DNA from: Pseudomonas sp. RIT409
GTDB lineage: Bacteria; Pseudomonadota; Gammaproteobacteria; Pseudomonadales; Pseudomonadaceae
NCBI RefSeq assembly: GCF_003052515.2
Contig: NZ_QARE02000030.1
Coordinates: 1-56,794 of the forward strand
Direction: 5' to 3'
DNA length: 56,794 nucleotides
Under the pieces are notes generated by a model. That model was not told where the DNA came from. It saw only the letters and a program-made list of their open reading frames with translations, and did not search any database. Made by a program: the position numbers and the translations under genes. This document shows positions 8,560 to 16,576 of the stretch, in pieces (position 1 is the first letter of the stretch; every line of letters begins with the position of its first letter).

Positions 8560-8913
8560 CTATTCAGGGACTTTTCCGGGCACCGCTTCGCGAGAAACGG
8601 GGTCATTGCTGGTGCGGGCAGGATGCAGCGGATCCACTTGAGGATCCGACACATCGGGAGAGTCAGGATCGAAACCCAGCTCATCATCCACGCCACTGCC
8701 AGTATTCGCCGTGCCGTTTTCCCGTTCGACCTGCGAGTCCTGATCCGACCCCGGGTTGCCAGGGGGTGGATTCCAGTCGACGGGGCGCTCGCCCCCCTGT
8801 TTCGGCTCGGACGCCGCTTGCTCCAAGCCCGAGCCGTGCCCTTCGCCGGTATCGGCGTTCGGCTCATCCGGGCCGGGATAGGCAGCTTTAGGTCCATTGT
8901 TATCGATGTTCAT
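8560..8913 (-). CDS. Acidic, low-complexity hypothetical protein
   Basis: I do not recognise a family for this 117-residue protein. It has no membrane segment and no signal peptide, and is rich in Pro, Gly, Asp, Asn and Glu (for example YPGPDEPNADTGEGHG and DELGFDPDSPDVSDPQVD), so it is probably intrinsically disordered and acidic. The ATG at 8913 is chosen because GGGAG lies 8 bases upstream; a longer reading frame to 9015 has no such site. A strong intrinsic terminator follows the stop codon, which supports a real transcribed gene. It converges with uvrA2. A chaperone-like or stress-protectant role is possible but nothing in the sequence proves it. Confidence 0.7.
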   Translation of the reverse strand: MNIDNNGPKAAYPGPDEPNADTGEGHGSGLEQAASEPKQGGERPVDWNPPPGNPGSDQDSQVERENGTANTGSGVDDELGFDPDSPDVSDPQVDPLHPARTSNDPVSREAVPGKVPE

Positions 8914-9030
8914 CTCATTCTCCCGAGTGACACGCGGTCTATCGCGCATACACATCGGAATGACGATATCGCCGAGAGTGCGATGGGATCGACGAGCGGG
9001 CAAATCCTGCATCATCCCCGCTTGCGGCGC

Positions 9031-9126
9031 TTAAATGATTGCCCACAGCAAACCGGCACAGAACACAATCAGCACTGCACAGCCGAAAAATTGCAGGTCA
9101 GTGGCAAAATCCAGTTCTTCATCCAT
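9031..9126 (-). CDS. 31-residue single-pass membrane miniprotein (candidate)
   Basis: A short ORF with an acidic, soluble N-terminus (MDEELDFATDLQFFG) followed by one hydrophobic span (CAVLIVFCAGLLWAII) ending at TAA. GGAG lies 9 bases upstream of the ATG, and the topology is that of small bacterial membrane proteins. It lies 117 bp upstream of the acidic protein gene on the same strand. No known family recognised. The length makes a chance ORF possible, but the ribosome binding site and clean transmembrane segment argue for a gene. Confidence 0.5.
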   Translation of the reverse strand: MDEELDFATDLQFFGCAVLIVFCAGLLWAII

Positions 9127-9412
9127 TTCACAGCACTCCATGGGGTCGAGATGGATTGATTGATTCTGCGGATTATCAGGAGTTCACAGCGTTTTCTGGC
9201 TAGAAATCATCGGTACTGATCGTGACTGATGGGTCGGCTGTGGAGCAGTCGCCCGGATGCTTTCCATGCAACCTCTCGTCAGTCCGCCCCAAGGGTAGGC
9301 CAGGTCATGGGAGCCGGCACGACAGTTGATTTCGAGGCTGAGCAATAAGGTAAAACTCGGAAACCCGCTAAAGTGGTCGAGCGCTTTCAACAGGCCGAAG
9401 TAGGGAGAGGAG
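9127..9412. other. Intergenic stretch without a recognised gene
   Basis: The 286 bp between the miniprotein and the hairpin after tRNA-Leu show no ORF with a convincing ribosome binding site, no long repeat and no obvious tRNA or sRNA signature. It should hold the promoter of the miniprotein gene near 9127-9200, but I cannot identify a clear -35/-10 pair. Confidence 0.4.
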
Positions 9413-9443
9413 AAACAAGGACTGCACGCTGCAATCCCTGTTT
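9413..9443 (-). terminator. Hairpin after tRNA-Leu, probable terminator
   Basis: Bases 9413-9426 and 9430-9443 form a 14-bp stem (with two G-U pairs in the minus-strand RNA) around a 3-base loop, starting six bases after the tRNA CCA end. The minus-strand sequence beyond it is pyrimidine-rich (TCTCCTCTCCC) but lacks a long T run, so it may act as a terminator or a processing/stability hairpin. Confidence 0.5.
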
Positions 9444-9449
9444 GAAAGA

Positions 9450-9536
9450 TGGTGCCCCGAGCCGGAGTCGAACCGGCACATCCTTTCGGACGACGGATTT
9501 TAAGTCCGGTGTGTCTACCAATTTCACCATCAGGGC
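9450..9536 (-). tRNA. tRNA-Leu (UAA anticodon)
   Basis: An 87-base tRNA with encoded CCA. The acceptor GCCCTGA pairs with TCGGGGC (one G-U), the T loop reads GGTTCGACTCC, the anticodon loop CTTAAAA gives UAA, and there is a long variable arm (CGTCCGAAAGGATG) as expected for a class II leucine tRNA. It has its own candidate promoter and is separated from tRNA-Cys by a terminator. Confidence 0.97.
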
Positions 9537-9597
9537 ATGTTGCAAATGGATTCAGCCGGTTCGACATTTGTCGACTGCTGAACCCGCAAGAGCTGGG

Positions 9598-9626
9598 AAT
9601 ATATACATCCCCTCCCTGCGACGCAA
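9598..9626 (-). promoter_or_regulatory. Sigma-70 promoter for tRNA-Leu
   Basis: On the minus strand TTGCGT-N17-TATATT lies about 60 bp upstream of the mature tRNA-Leu and downstream of the terminator at 9679-9709. Position and spacing suggest tRNA-Leu is transcribed on its own. Confidence 0.55.
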
Positions 9627-9678
9627 GCGTGAAACATTGCTGGATACATCTAAAAAATCTACAGACTCAAAAATAAAA

Positions 9679-9709
9679 AAGCTCTGTAAATCATGGATCT
9701 ACAGAGCTT
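9679..9709 (-). terminator. Intrinsic terminator after tRNA-Cys
   Basis: AAGCTCTGTA (9679-9688) pairs perfectly with TACAGAGCTT (9700-9709) around an 11-base loop. On the minus strand it is followed by TTTTATTTTT. It lies nine bases after tRNA-Cys and before tRNA-Leu. Confidence 0.9.
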
Positions 9710-9717
9710 GTTTATAG

Positions 9718-9791
9718 TGGAGGCCGAGGTCGGAATCGAACCGGCGTAAACGGATTTGCAATCCGCGGCATAACCATTTTGCTACTCGGCC
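9718..9791 (-). tRNA. tRNA-Cys (GCA anticodon)
   Basis: A 74-base tRNA with encoded CCA. The acceptor GGCCGAG pairs with CTCGGCC, the discriminator base is U as usual for cysteine tRNAs, the anticodon loop TTGCAAA gives GCA, and the T arm reads GGTTCGATTCC. It lies 45 bp after tRNA-Gly and is probably co-transcribed with it. Confidence 0.97.
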
Positions 9792-9836
9792 TCAAACATT
9801 CAACGCTCTAACCGCTAGCGCTCAATGCATACAAAC

Positions 9837-9912
<76 letters not shown>

Positions 9913-9926
9913 TTGGTGTGGGCGCC

Positions 9927-9954
9927 ATTCTATAGATTCAAATGACCCCGTCAA
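9927..9954 (-). promoter_or_regulatory. Sigma-70 promoter for tRNA-Gly-Cys
   Basis: On the minus strand TTGACG-N16-TAGAAT is followed by a GC-rich discriminator (GGCGCCC), the pattern of stringently controlled stable-RNA promoters. Its start point would fall a few bases before tRNA-Gly. Confidence 0.75.
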
Positions 9955-10157
9955 CCCCTTGATTTAAAAATACTTATTATGGGCCCCTACTGCGCGCCGC
10001 CTGAAAGCACACTGCCCTTTGCGCCAGTATCCAGCCCCGCCGCGGCGGCGACCTCGAGGCAACGACGCCCATGGGTTCATGGTAGGAGCCTTTACGCACG
10101 GCGCAGGGGAAAATGCCCCTTAATTGAACGCTTGAGGGGGCAATTGATCCACGACGA

Positions 10158-10709
10158 CTACGCCGTTGTCTTCAAATGCGGCCAGGCCGCCCGCAAATAT
10201 TGCATCATCGACCACAACGTGAGCCCTGCCGCGACCATCAGTAGCACATAACCCAACACCACCCAGAACGTAAAGGCAGGCGGGTTGGCAAGCAGGATCA
10301 CCAACGCAAGCATCTGCGCTGCTGTCTTCCATTTGCCGAGGTTCGAAACGGCGACTTGAGCACGCGCGCCCAGCTCGGCCATCCATTCGCGCAATGCAGA
10401 GATCACGATTTCGCGGCCGATGATCACCGCTGCGGGCAGGGTCAGCCAGAAATTGGCATGGACCTGCACCAACAGCACCAGCGCCACGGCTACCATCAGC
10501 TTGTCGGCAACGGGGTCGAGAAAGGCACCGAAGGGCGTGCTCTGCTGCAGGCGACGCGCCAGGTAGCCATCGAGCCAGTCTGTCGCGGCCGCGAGTGCGA
10601 ATACCGAACTGGCCGCCAGGTAGCTCCAGTGGTACGGCAGATAAAACAGCAGAATGAAGATCGGAATCAGCAGGACACGTAAGACGGTGATCAGATTAGG
10701 GATGTTCAT
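10158..10709 (-). CDS. pgsA: CDP-diacylglycerol--glycerol-3-phosphate 3-phosphatidyltransferase
   Basis: A 183-residue integral membrane enzyme that makes phosphatidylglycerophosphate, the committed step to phosphatidylglycerol and cardiolipin. The CDP-alcohol phosphotransferase signature D-x2-DG-x2-AR-x8-G-x3-D-x3-D is complete in DWLDGYLARR through FLDPVADK (residues 44-69). Several hydrophobic segments span the protein. I chose the ATG at 10709 (MNIPNLITVLR, the usual N-terminus) over an in-frame GTG two codons upstream. It lies 32 bp after uvrC on the same strand, in the conserved gacA-uvrC-pgsA order, with the tRNA genes downstream. Confidence 0.96.
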   Translation of the reverse strand: MNIPNLITVLRVLLIPIFILLFYLPYHWSYLAASSVFALAAATDWLDGYLARRLQQSTPFGAFLDPVADKLMVAVALVLLVQVHANFWLTLPAAVIIGREIVISALREWMAELGARAQVAVSNLGKWKTAAQMLALVILLANPPAFTFWVVLGYVLLMVAAGLTLWSMMQYLRAAWPHLKTTA

Positions 10710-10741
10710 CGGCACAACTGGCTACAAGGTGAACGGGCATT

Positions 10742-12565
<1,824 letters not shown>

Positions 12566-12566
12566 T

Positions 12567-13211
12567 TCAGGCGCTGGCATCGACCATGCCGTGACGCACG
12601 GCGAGCAAGGCAAGCTCGACGTCACTGCCGATCGACAGTTTCTCGAAGATACGATAACGGTAGGTATTGACGGTTTTGGGCGACAGACACAGTTTGTCGG
12701 AAATGGTCTGCACCTTCTGACACCCGACGATCATCAAGGCAATCTGGATTTCCCTTTCGGAGAGCAGATCGAAGGGGGATTGGCTGGTCTGGGGCTGAAA
12801 GGATTTCAAGGCCAATTGCTGGGCGATCTGCGGACTGATATAGCGCTGACCGGCAAACACCAGGCGGATGGCCTGGACCATTTCCGTCAGCCCCGCACCT
12901 TTGGTCATGTAGCCCGCCGCCCCCGCTTGCAGCAGGCGGGTCGGGAACGGATCTTCCTCGCACACCGTGACGGCGACCACCTTCATGTCGGGATGGCTGC
13001 GCATCAGTTTGCGCGTGGCCTCCAGCCCTCCTATGCCAGGCATCTTTACGTCCATCAGGATGACGTCAGGCTTGAGCTCGCGAGCCTTTTTCAAGGATTC
13101 TTCGCCCGAGTCGGCCTCCCCGACCACCTGAAGACCGTCGATGTCAGCCAGCATCCGCGTGATACCTGTCCGAACCAGATCATGGTCATCGACAACCAAC
13201 ACCCTAATCAA
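12567..13211 (-). CDS. gacA: Global response regulator GacA
   Basis: A 214-residue NarL/FixJ-type regulator. The receiver has the acidic pair in VVDDHD, phospho-acceptor Asp54 in ILMDVKMPG, and the conserved Lys in GYMTKGAG. The C-terminal LuxR-type helix-turn-helix is LSEREIQIALMIVGCQK through SPKTVNTYRYRIFEKL. With sensor kinase GacS it activates the RsmX/Y/Z small RNAs and so controls secondary metabolism, biofilm and virulence traits. The start codon is TTG (complement of 13209-13211), giving the canonical MIRVLVVDD; there is no in-frame ATG nearby. The weak start may keep GacA low. It is co-transcribed with uvrC. Confidence 0.97.
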   Translation of the reverse strand: MIRVLVVDDHDLVRTGITRMLADIDGLQVVGEADSGEESLKKARELKPDVILMDVKMPGIGGLEATRKLMRSHPDMKVVAVTVCEEDPFPTRLLQAGAAGYMTKGAGLTEMVQAIRLVFAGQRYISPQIAQQLALKSFQPQTSQSPFDLLSEREIQIALMIVGCQKVQTISDKLCLSPKTVNTYRYRIFEKLSIGSDVELALLAVRHGMVDASA

Positions 13212-13415
13212 GCAGACACCTCGCGGAACGTTTTATGACGAAAGATCGCCACCTTAACAAAAAGAAAGTGCATGACCTAGCGCGACATCGGTCGTCTGAC
13301 CATGACAGAGGGTGTGTAGAGATAACGTCACGCTACCACTACCAACCTCGGAACCTGCAAAAAATCTCCACCGGCGCTGCCCGGCGCCCCTAGACCCGCG
13401 GCCCTCCTACCCGGT

Positions 13416-13760
13416 TCATTTATCGGCTGTATAACTGGCTTTGTACTCGGCCAGAGTCGTCGTCAGGCGCCGAATGGCATCCTGATCCTCTTTGACCAGC
13501 GTTCGGTAGCTGCCCAATACCCATTCCTCCACTTCACTCAGGTTATCGATCGGCATCGGTGTGCGCGCGCCGGTCAGGACATACAGGACGTCGACACCTT
13601 TGGCGGCCACGGCCGCCAGGTAGTCGGCTTTGGGCGTGCGGTCGCCACTTTCATATTTACCCTGAGCATTGGGCTCAACACCGCCAATTTCTCCAAACGC
13701 TCGTTGTGAAAGCCCCAAGCGTTCGCGTTCTTCCCTAAGACGGGCACCAATTCCACTCAT
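13416..13760 (-). CDS. Phage-type Cro/CI (XRE) helix-turn-helix regulator
   Basis: A 114-residue protein with an XRE helix-turn-helix at residues 5-60 (ARLREERERLGLSQRAFGEI, then YESGDRTPKADYLAAVAAKG) and the segment VDVLYVLTGARTP, common in short phage repressors. The C-terminal half is helical and charged and may dimerise. There is no LexA/CI peptidase domain. The ATG at 13760 is chosen because the helix-turn-helix begins a few residues later; AAGG lies about 12 bases upstream. It is divergent from a gp16-like gene across an 82-bp gap, like a lysogeny switch, but no phage structural or integrase gene is nearby. Confidence 0.85.
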   Translation of the reverse strand: MSGIGARLREERERLGLSQRAFGEIGGVEPNAQGKYESGDRTPKADYLAAVAAKGVDVLYVLTGARTPMPIDNLSEVEEWVLGSYRTLVKEDQDAIRRLTTTLAEYKASYTADK

Positions 13761-13777
13761 TTGAATGCGTAACCTTA

Positions 13778-13805
13778 TTGACCCCATCCTTACGAATGGT
13801 AGAAT
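13778..13805 (+). promoter_or_regulatory. Sigma-70 promoter of the gp16-like gene
   Basis: TTGACC-N16-TAGAAT lies 38 bp before the plus-strand ATG at 13843 and overlaps the 5' region of the divergent XRE gene. The repressor could occupy this gap; a direct repeat TTGAAC-N4-TTGAAC follows at 13826-13841 as a possible operator. Confidence 0.6.
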
Positions 13806-13842
13806 CCCGATAAATTTAAACAGACTTGAACGGTTTTGAACT

Positions 13843-14076
13843 ATGCCCGGAATACGCACCGCAGCACAAGCCAAGGCCTGGCTGGAACAACAGGGCAAAT
13901 CTGTTCAAGAGTTTGCTCGGGAAAACAGCGTCGATCCGGCCACTACTTACCAGATCCTTTCCGGCCGGAAGAAGGGCCGACGTGGCGAATCCCACAAGGT
14001 CGCGGTGCTTCTTGGCATGAAAATCGGAATCATCCCGACAGCGCCCGTGGCAGAGAGCGAGCCATCGGCTGACTGA
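13843..14076 (+). CDS. Small DNA-binding protein, BcepMu gp16 family-like
   Basis: A 77-residue basic protein. RTAAQAKAWLEQQGKSVQEF followed by ARENSVDPATTYQILSGRKKG and a KVAVLLGMK segment matches my recollection of the BcepMu gp16 family of phage-associated helix-turn-helix proteins. The ATG at 13843 lacks a good Shine-Dalgarno sequence (upstream is GGTTTTGAACT), so translation may be weak or the transcript leader unusual. It is divergent from the XRE repressor. The pair looks like the regulatory remnant of a Mu-like or tail-type element, or a domesticated switch. Confidence 0.75.
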   Translation: MPGIRTAAQAKAWLEQQGKSVQEFARENSVDPATTYQILSGRKKGRRGESHKVAVLLGMKIGIIPTAPVAESEPSAD

Positions 14077-14253
14077 GCGTAGACTGGCCAGTCTGCGATA
14101 AACATTTTTTCGTCATGATGTCGCGGGCGGATTCAACCGTTCACGCTCCCGACCCTTCGGAGCGCCCTCGCACCGATCGATGTCATCGAAATTTCCAATT
14201 GCCCGGATGCAGCAGCGTGAAGTAAGCTCCCGGTCATTCAACGGAGACAGACC

Positions 14254-14397
14254 ATGTTCCTTTCCATCCTTCCACAGCCTGTGAACCCTGCCGACGCCTC
14301 GCGTCAGGTGGCGGTCCCGACTGCATGCAAGGGCGGTTCGGATCGCTCTCCCGCTTCCTATTTTTATGGGTATTGGTTTAGCCACTGGCGCGCCTGA
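14254..14397 (+). CDS. Aromatic-rich leader peptide of the DAHP synthase operon
   Basis: A 47-codon ORF with GGAG seven bases before its ATG. The last 13 residues read S-Y-F-Y-G-Y-W-F-S-H-W-R-A: three Tyr, two Phe and two Trp within ten codons (14359-14388), just before the TGA at 14395. A strong intrinsic terminator follows 50 bp later and a DAHP synthase gene lies beyond it. This is the architecture of ribosome-mediated attenuation: stalling at aromatic codons when the charged tRNAs are scarce would prevent the terminator. TGGGTAT (14367-14373) within the codon run can pair with ATACCCA (14397-14403), a candidate 1:2 stem that a stalled ribosome would block. No homologue was searched. Confidence 0.85.
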   Translation: MFLSILPQPVNPADASRQVAVPTACKGGSDRSPASYFYGYWFSHWRA

Positions 14398-14447
14398 TAC
14401 CCAAACGGCGCCCGCGATCAAAGGGACGCCACCAGAGAACACTCTAA

Positions 14448-14483
14448 CCCCCGGTCGGCCTCCCGATCGGGGGTTTTGTTTTT
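14448..14483 (+). terminator. Attenuator terminator upstream of the DAHP synthase gene
   Basis: An 11-bp stem (14448-14458 with 14463-14473; CCCCCGGTCGG against CCGATCGGGGG, one G-U) with a 4-base loop is followed by TTTTGTTTTT. It lies between the aromatic leader peptide and the enzyme gene. GGGACGCC (14423-14430) could instead pair with 14457-14464 (one mismatch) as an antiterminator, and could itself be sequestered by GGTGGCGGTCCC at 14307-14318. Confidence 0.92.
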
Positions 14484-14529
14484 CTGGCCTGAACACACCG
14501 AACACCGTTACGACTCAAGGAGCCCTCAC

Positions 14530-14679
14530 ATGAACGTCATCACCTATTACCGCAGCGACCTCGGCTTTGACTGGCGATTTAGCAACCTCCGTTCGGGACA
14601 GCCTGCCGCCTCCGATCGGTCACTCAACGGTGGCGAATCAGCATTGACGCTCACGACCCTTTGTCGAACACCCCAGTAG
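14530..14679 (+). CDS. Second small ORF in the DAHP synthase leader
   Basis: A 49-codon ORF with an excellent AAGGAG site 8 bases before its ATG, located between the terminator and the DAHP synthase start. It begins MNVITYYRSDLGFDWRF, so five of its first 17 residues are aromatic, but the rest is ordinary. It ends with TAG 41 bp before the DAHP synthase ATG. It may be a second regulatory leader that couples to translation of the enzyme, or a small functional protein. No second terminator is visible after it; GCCGCC and GGTGGC within it could form a stem. Confidence 0.55.
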   Translation: MNVITYYRSDLGFDWRFSNLRSGQPAASDRSLNGGESALTLTTLCRTPQ

Positions 14680-14720
14680 GTCCGCGCGGGAAAACGCCCG
14701 CCGACCAGGAAGCCTTGCAC

Positions 14721-15806
14721 ATGAACTCATCCGTCGCCGCAAAAGCCTTGTCCAACCTGCCAGACAGCCCAGTCAGGTTGATGGACACCCACCCTGCCCC
14801 GCCTCGTCTGCCCAGTACCATGGCGCTCAAACACCAGTTGCCGTTGACGTCTGAATTGACCCAGCAGATCGCTCGCCACCGGCAATCGGTGCGCGCCATC
14901 CTCAATGGCGAAGACAGTCGCCTACTGGTCGTCGTTGGCCCTTGCTCCCTTCACGACCCGCTATCCGCCCTTGAGTACGCCGAACGGCTGGCCAACCTGG
15001 CCACCGACGTCAGCGATCAGATGCTGCTGGTCATGCGCGCCTACGTTGAAAAACCGCGTACCACGGTAGGTTGGAAAGGGCTGGCCTACGATCCCCGCCT
15101 GGATGGCAGTGACGACATGATCGGGGGGCTGACACTGTCCCGCACCCTGATGCGCGAGATGGTCGGCTTGGGATTGCCGATCGCGACCGAACTGCTGCAG
15201 CCGATGGCCGCCGGGTATTTCGATGACTTGCTGAGCTGGGCCGCCATCGGCGCGCGCACCACCGAATCACAGATTCACCGCGAAATGGCCAGCGGCCTTG
15301 CTTTGCCGATCGGGTTCAAGAACGGCACCGACGGCGGCGTTGCAGTGGCCTGTGACGCGATGCGCGCTGCCGCTCATGCCCACCGTCATTTCGGGGTCGA
15401 CGCCCACGGGCACCCTGCGGTCATCGAAACCTCTGGCAACCCGGACACCCACATTGTGCTGCGGGGCGGCCATGGCGGACCCAACTACGATGCGCAGAGC
15501 ATCGAGCGAGTCAACGCCAGCCTCGATAAACAACGCATCGCGGCGCGCATCATGGTCGATTGCAGCCACGCCAACAGCGGCAAGGATCCGCTGCGCCAGC
15601 CCCATGTCTTCAACGATGTGTTGCAGCAACGCCTGGCAGGGAATCAAACCCTGATCGGCATGATGCTGGAGAGCCACTTGTTCGAGGGTTGCCAGCCGTT
15701 GAGCGAGTCGTTGCGTTACGGCGTTTCCGTGACGGACGGCTGCCTGGGCTGGGACGGCACAGAGCGACTGTTGCGCGACGCCGTCGACAGGCTGCGCTAC
15801 CGATAA
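14721..15806 (+). CDS. 3-Deoxy-7-phosphoheptulonate (DAHP) synthase, class I
   Basis: A 361-residue class I enzyme that condenses phosphoenolpyruvate and erythrose 4-phosphate, the first step of the shikimate pathway. Family motifs are all present: VVVGPCSLHDPLSALEYA, MRAYVEKPRTTVGWKG, LPIGFKNGTDGG, VLRGGHGGPNYD, and MVDCSHANSGKDP with metal and substrate ligands. The ATG at 14721 has AGGAAG 8 bases upstream; a TTG at 14661 is less likely. Which aromatic acid inhibits the enzyme cannot be read from the sequence, so I leave the isozyme symbol blank. The upstream leader peptide has Tyr, Phe and Trp codons, suggesting transcriptional response to general aromatic supply. Confidence 0.95.
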   Translation: MNSSVAAKALSNLPDSPVRLMDTHPAPPRLPSTMALKHQLPLTSELTQQIARHRQSVRAILNGEDSRLLVVVGPCSLHDPLSALEYAERLANLATDVSDQMLLVMRAYVEKPRTTVGWKGLAYDPRLDGSDDMIGGLTLSRTLMREMVGLGLPIATELLQPMAAGYFDDLLSWAAIGARTTESQIHREMASGLALPIGFKNGTDGGVAVACDAMRAAAHAHRHFGVDAHGHPAVIETSGNPDTHIVLRGGHGGPNYDAQSIERVNASLDKQRIAARIMVDCSHANSGKDPLRQPHVFNDVLQQRLAGNQTLIGMMLESHLFEGCQPLSESLRYGVSVTDGCLGWDGTERLLRDAVDRLRYR

Positions 15807-15965
15807 TCGACGGTCACAAGGTGCTGGCTAAACGCTGGCCTCTCCTTAATCCTTCAGGGGATCGCCGACGATGATCGCCCTGAGGGGGAACCCGTCGGAA
15901 CTTTCCGCGGGAAAACCCGACCTTAATCCGGTAGGCTTTCATCTCTTTATCAGGAGTACCTTTCC

Positions 15966-16247
15966 ATGGCCAAAGCCACTGCCCGCCACATCCTTGTTTC
16001 CAGCGAAGAGAAATGCCAGGAGCTCAAAACCCAAATCGAAAACGGAGCTGACTTCGCCGAGGTCGCCCGCGCCAACTCCAGCTGCCCCTCGAGCCGCCAA
16101 GGAGGCGATCTGGGCTCGTTCGGTCCCGGCCAGATGGTCAAGGAATTCGATACGGTGGTGTTCAGCGCCCCGGTCAATGTGGTTCAAGGTCCGGTGAAAA
16201 CCCAATTCGGCTACCACCTGCTCGAGGTCACCAGCCGCCAGGACTGA
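15966..16247 (+). CDS. ppiC: Cytoplasmic parvulin-type peptidyl-prolyl isomerase
   Basis: A 93-residue single-domain parvulin without signal peptide. ARHILVSSEEKCQELK, FAEVARANSSCPSSRQGGDLG and VKTQFGYHLLEV are the rotamase signature blocks. It catalyses cis-trans isomerisation of Xaa-Pro bonds. CAGGAG lies 8 bases before the ATG, and an intrinsic terminator follows, so it is probably monocistronic. A second, more divergent parvulin of the same size sits at 27438. Confidence 0.95.
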   Translation: MAKATARHILVSSEEKCQELKTQIENGADFAEVARANSSCPSSRQGGDLGSFGPGQMVKEFDTVVFSAPVNVVQGPVKTQFGYHLLEVTSRQD

Positions 16248-16268
16248 GGTTCCGGCTGACTGACCCAG

Positions 16269-16299
16269 ACGGCTCGCTTAGGCGGGCCGTTTTGTTTTG
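16269..16299 (+). terminator. Intrinsic terminator of the parvulin gene
   Basis: ACGGCTCGC (16269-16277) pairs with GCGGGCCGT (16282-16290, one G-T) around a 4-base loop and is followed by TTTTGTTTT. It lies 21 bp after the stop codon. Confidence 0.88.
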
Positions 16300-16482
16300 T
16301 CCGAAAGAAGCCGGTGTCCAATCGATTCCGGCAGAGAACTTGCTTGGCTTTCAACCGCCGACGGCAGTCCAGCATGGCCTTCCTTGCAATGCCTGATCCA
16401 GCAAGGGACCAGACCGACGACCGCGGCGATACGGTGACAAAGATCACGGGATTCCGGTACCTTGCCACCGGAGGTAACGCAC

Positions 16483-16490
16483 AACAACAA
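16483..16490 (+). promoter_or_regulatory. CA motif (possible Hfq/Crc site) in the yejA leader
   Basis: AACAACAA matches the AAnAAnAA motif bound by Hfq with Crc. It lies 86 bp before the chosen yejA start, next to a GGAGG at 16470-16474, and within the 277-bp gap after the parvulin terminator. It suggests but does not show catabolite repression of the peptide importer. Confidence 0.4.
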
Positions 16491-16576
16491 ATGGAAAACC
16501 GATGGAGCGGGCGGCAATCGTCGGCTCAAGACCTTCAACCCTGATGTTGCGCGCAACGTCAGTCAGGATTCGTGTA

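Noticed and set aside
13359..13388. Hairpin plus A/T run after the XRE gene as a terminator
   Set aside because: The stem is only 5 bp and the T run begins 8 bases too far from it.
15847..15886. Inverted repeat TCAGGG-GATC / GATC-CCCTGA after the DAHP synthase gene
   Set aside because: It has a bulge and no T tract; not convincing as a terminator.
16491..16544. A 17-codon ORF in the yejA leader
   Set aside because: The nearest GGAGG is 16 bases away and the peptide has no regulatory codon pattern.
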